Shown here in pieces: positions 6,784 to 7,321 of a DNA stretch of 7,321 bases. A program made the position numbers and the translations under genes. Where the stretch lies: positions 1 to 7,321 of the forward strand of contig JADFHG010000179.1 of assembly GCA_022567365.1 (NCBI GenBank), read 5' to 3'. How positions within the stretch are numbered: the first letter of the stretch is position 1; every line of letters starts with the position of its first letter. A model generated the notes under the pieces. It had not been told where the DNA came from, did not search any database, and saw nothing but the letters and a program-made list of their open reading frames with translations. Source of the stretch: Planctomycetota bacterium (GTDB lineage Bacteria > Planctomycetota > Phycisphaerae > UBA1845).

Positions 6784-7321
6784 CGAGCCTACGTCCTGCT
6801 CGACGTCGTAGGCGACCGTCCGGGACGCGAGCTCGGCCGCCTGTTCGAGCATTGCGAACCCATCCGCGTCGCCGCGATGGTCGCGAACGATGTCCTCTGG
6901 ACGAAAACGAACGCGGCCACGGAACGCGTTGTAGAGACCGAGGATGTTCTCGGAGAGCGCCGCCCCATCGAGCGCGGGATCGAGTTCGAGTAGAGGGTCG
7001 CCCGGCCCGTACGTGCTCAGGTCCTTTACCCTCTGAGCGCCTATCTGGGCCACCAATCGTCCCGTCCGCAGCTCCGCACCGATATTGCCCAGCAATCCCT
7101 GGTGCCGAGAGATCACCACCTCGGCAGTCCACATGCCGGGCGTGATCCCGAGCAACTCGAACTCGAGAGGGAGCAGGCTGGGATCGCTCCGGGTACGGGC
7201 GATGTACGCGTTGATGCCCTCGACGTACGCGCCGATGATCTCGACACCGTTGTCGTGGTAGTGGTTCAGCTCTTGCGTCAGATCTCTTCGGCACTTGAAG
7301 AGGCGGGTTCCGATGTCACGC
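6784..7321 (-). pseudogene. Penicillin-acylase-family (Ntn-hydrolase) fragment, alpha-subunit region only
   Basis: Translation from the right edge (first full codon 7320) reads RDIGTRLFKCRRDL and continues through GVEIIGAYVEGINAYI, LLPLEFELLGITPGMWTAE and VVISRHQGLLGNIGAEL. This is the pattern of the alpha subunit of penicillin/acyl-homoserine-lactone acylases (peptidase family S45), including the Y-x-x-G-I-N-A-Y-I and L-P-x-E-F-x-L-L-G-x-x-P-x-x-W motifs. The spacer region follows (VRFRPEDIVRD, then DVEQDVGS). The family normally continues as G-S-N-N-W, where Ser becomes the catalytic N-terminus of the beta subunit after self-cleavage. Here GS (6784-6789) is followed by DVDT, and no beta-subunit sequence appears in any frame I checked. 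The frame stays open to a stop at 6169, but from 6572 that overlaps the intact kinase in another frame, so it is read-through rather than protein. The 5' end lies outside the window. The family call is fairly firm; inactivation is inferred. Confidence 0.65.

Overview
The window is GC-rich bacterial chromosomal DNA, and every gene I can support lies on the minus strand. Two features point to an uncultured-type planctomycete (Planctomycetota, possibly Phycisphaerae-related). One is a secreted repeat protein ending in an Ig-like module plus a two-repeat dockerin tail. The other is an FG-GAP beta-propeller protein of a kind common in that phylum. This assignment rests on recalled family composition, not on a marker gene.

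Layout from right to left, which is the direction of transcription. (1) 6784-7321: the middle of a penicillin-acylase-family (Ntn-hydrolase) gene entering from beyond the right edge. Acylase similarity stops at a Gly-Ser where the autocatalytic serine would be expected, and nothing of the catalytic beta subunit follows. (2) 6573-6783: junction DNA with a 10-bp inverted repeat. (3) 4989-6572 and 4264-4944: a two-component operon, a membrane histidine kinase with an unrecognised extracytoplasmic sensor domain followed 44 bp later by an OmpR/PhoB-type response regulator. (4) 4030-4263: intergenic DNA with two hairpins and a possible ECF-type promoter. (5) 1300-4029: a 909-residue exported protein with seven FG-GAP/VCBS-type Ca-binding repeats, a beta-sandwich region, an Ig-like module and a C-terminal dockerin-like domain, followed by a good intrinsic terminator. 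(6) 942-1299: intergenic DNA holding a cluster of five REP-like palindromes and a sigma70-like promoter. (7) 399-911 and 1-373: a second operon, a STAS-domain protein followed 25 bp later by a secreted FG-GAP protein truncated by the left window edge.

The kinase/regulator pair forms a self-contained sensing module. The STAS protein is probably part of a partner-switching circuit whose other members are not in the window. The two secreted propeller proteins are probable surface or extracellular proteins. No link between these regulators and the secreted proteins can be proven from sequence.

I did not find a clear new defence or biosynthetic system. The most distinctive signals are the REP-like repeat family (an invariant GTAG foot, a shared CCCT loop and compensatory stem changes) and the acylase gene that ends at its processing site.
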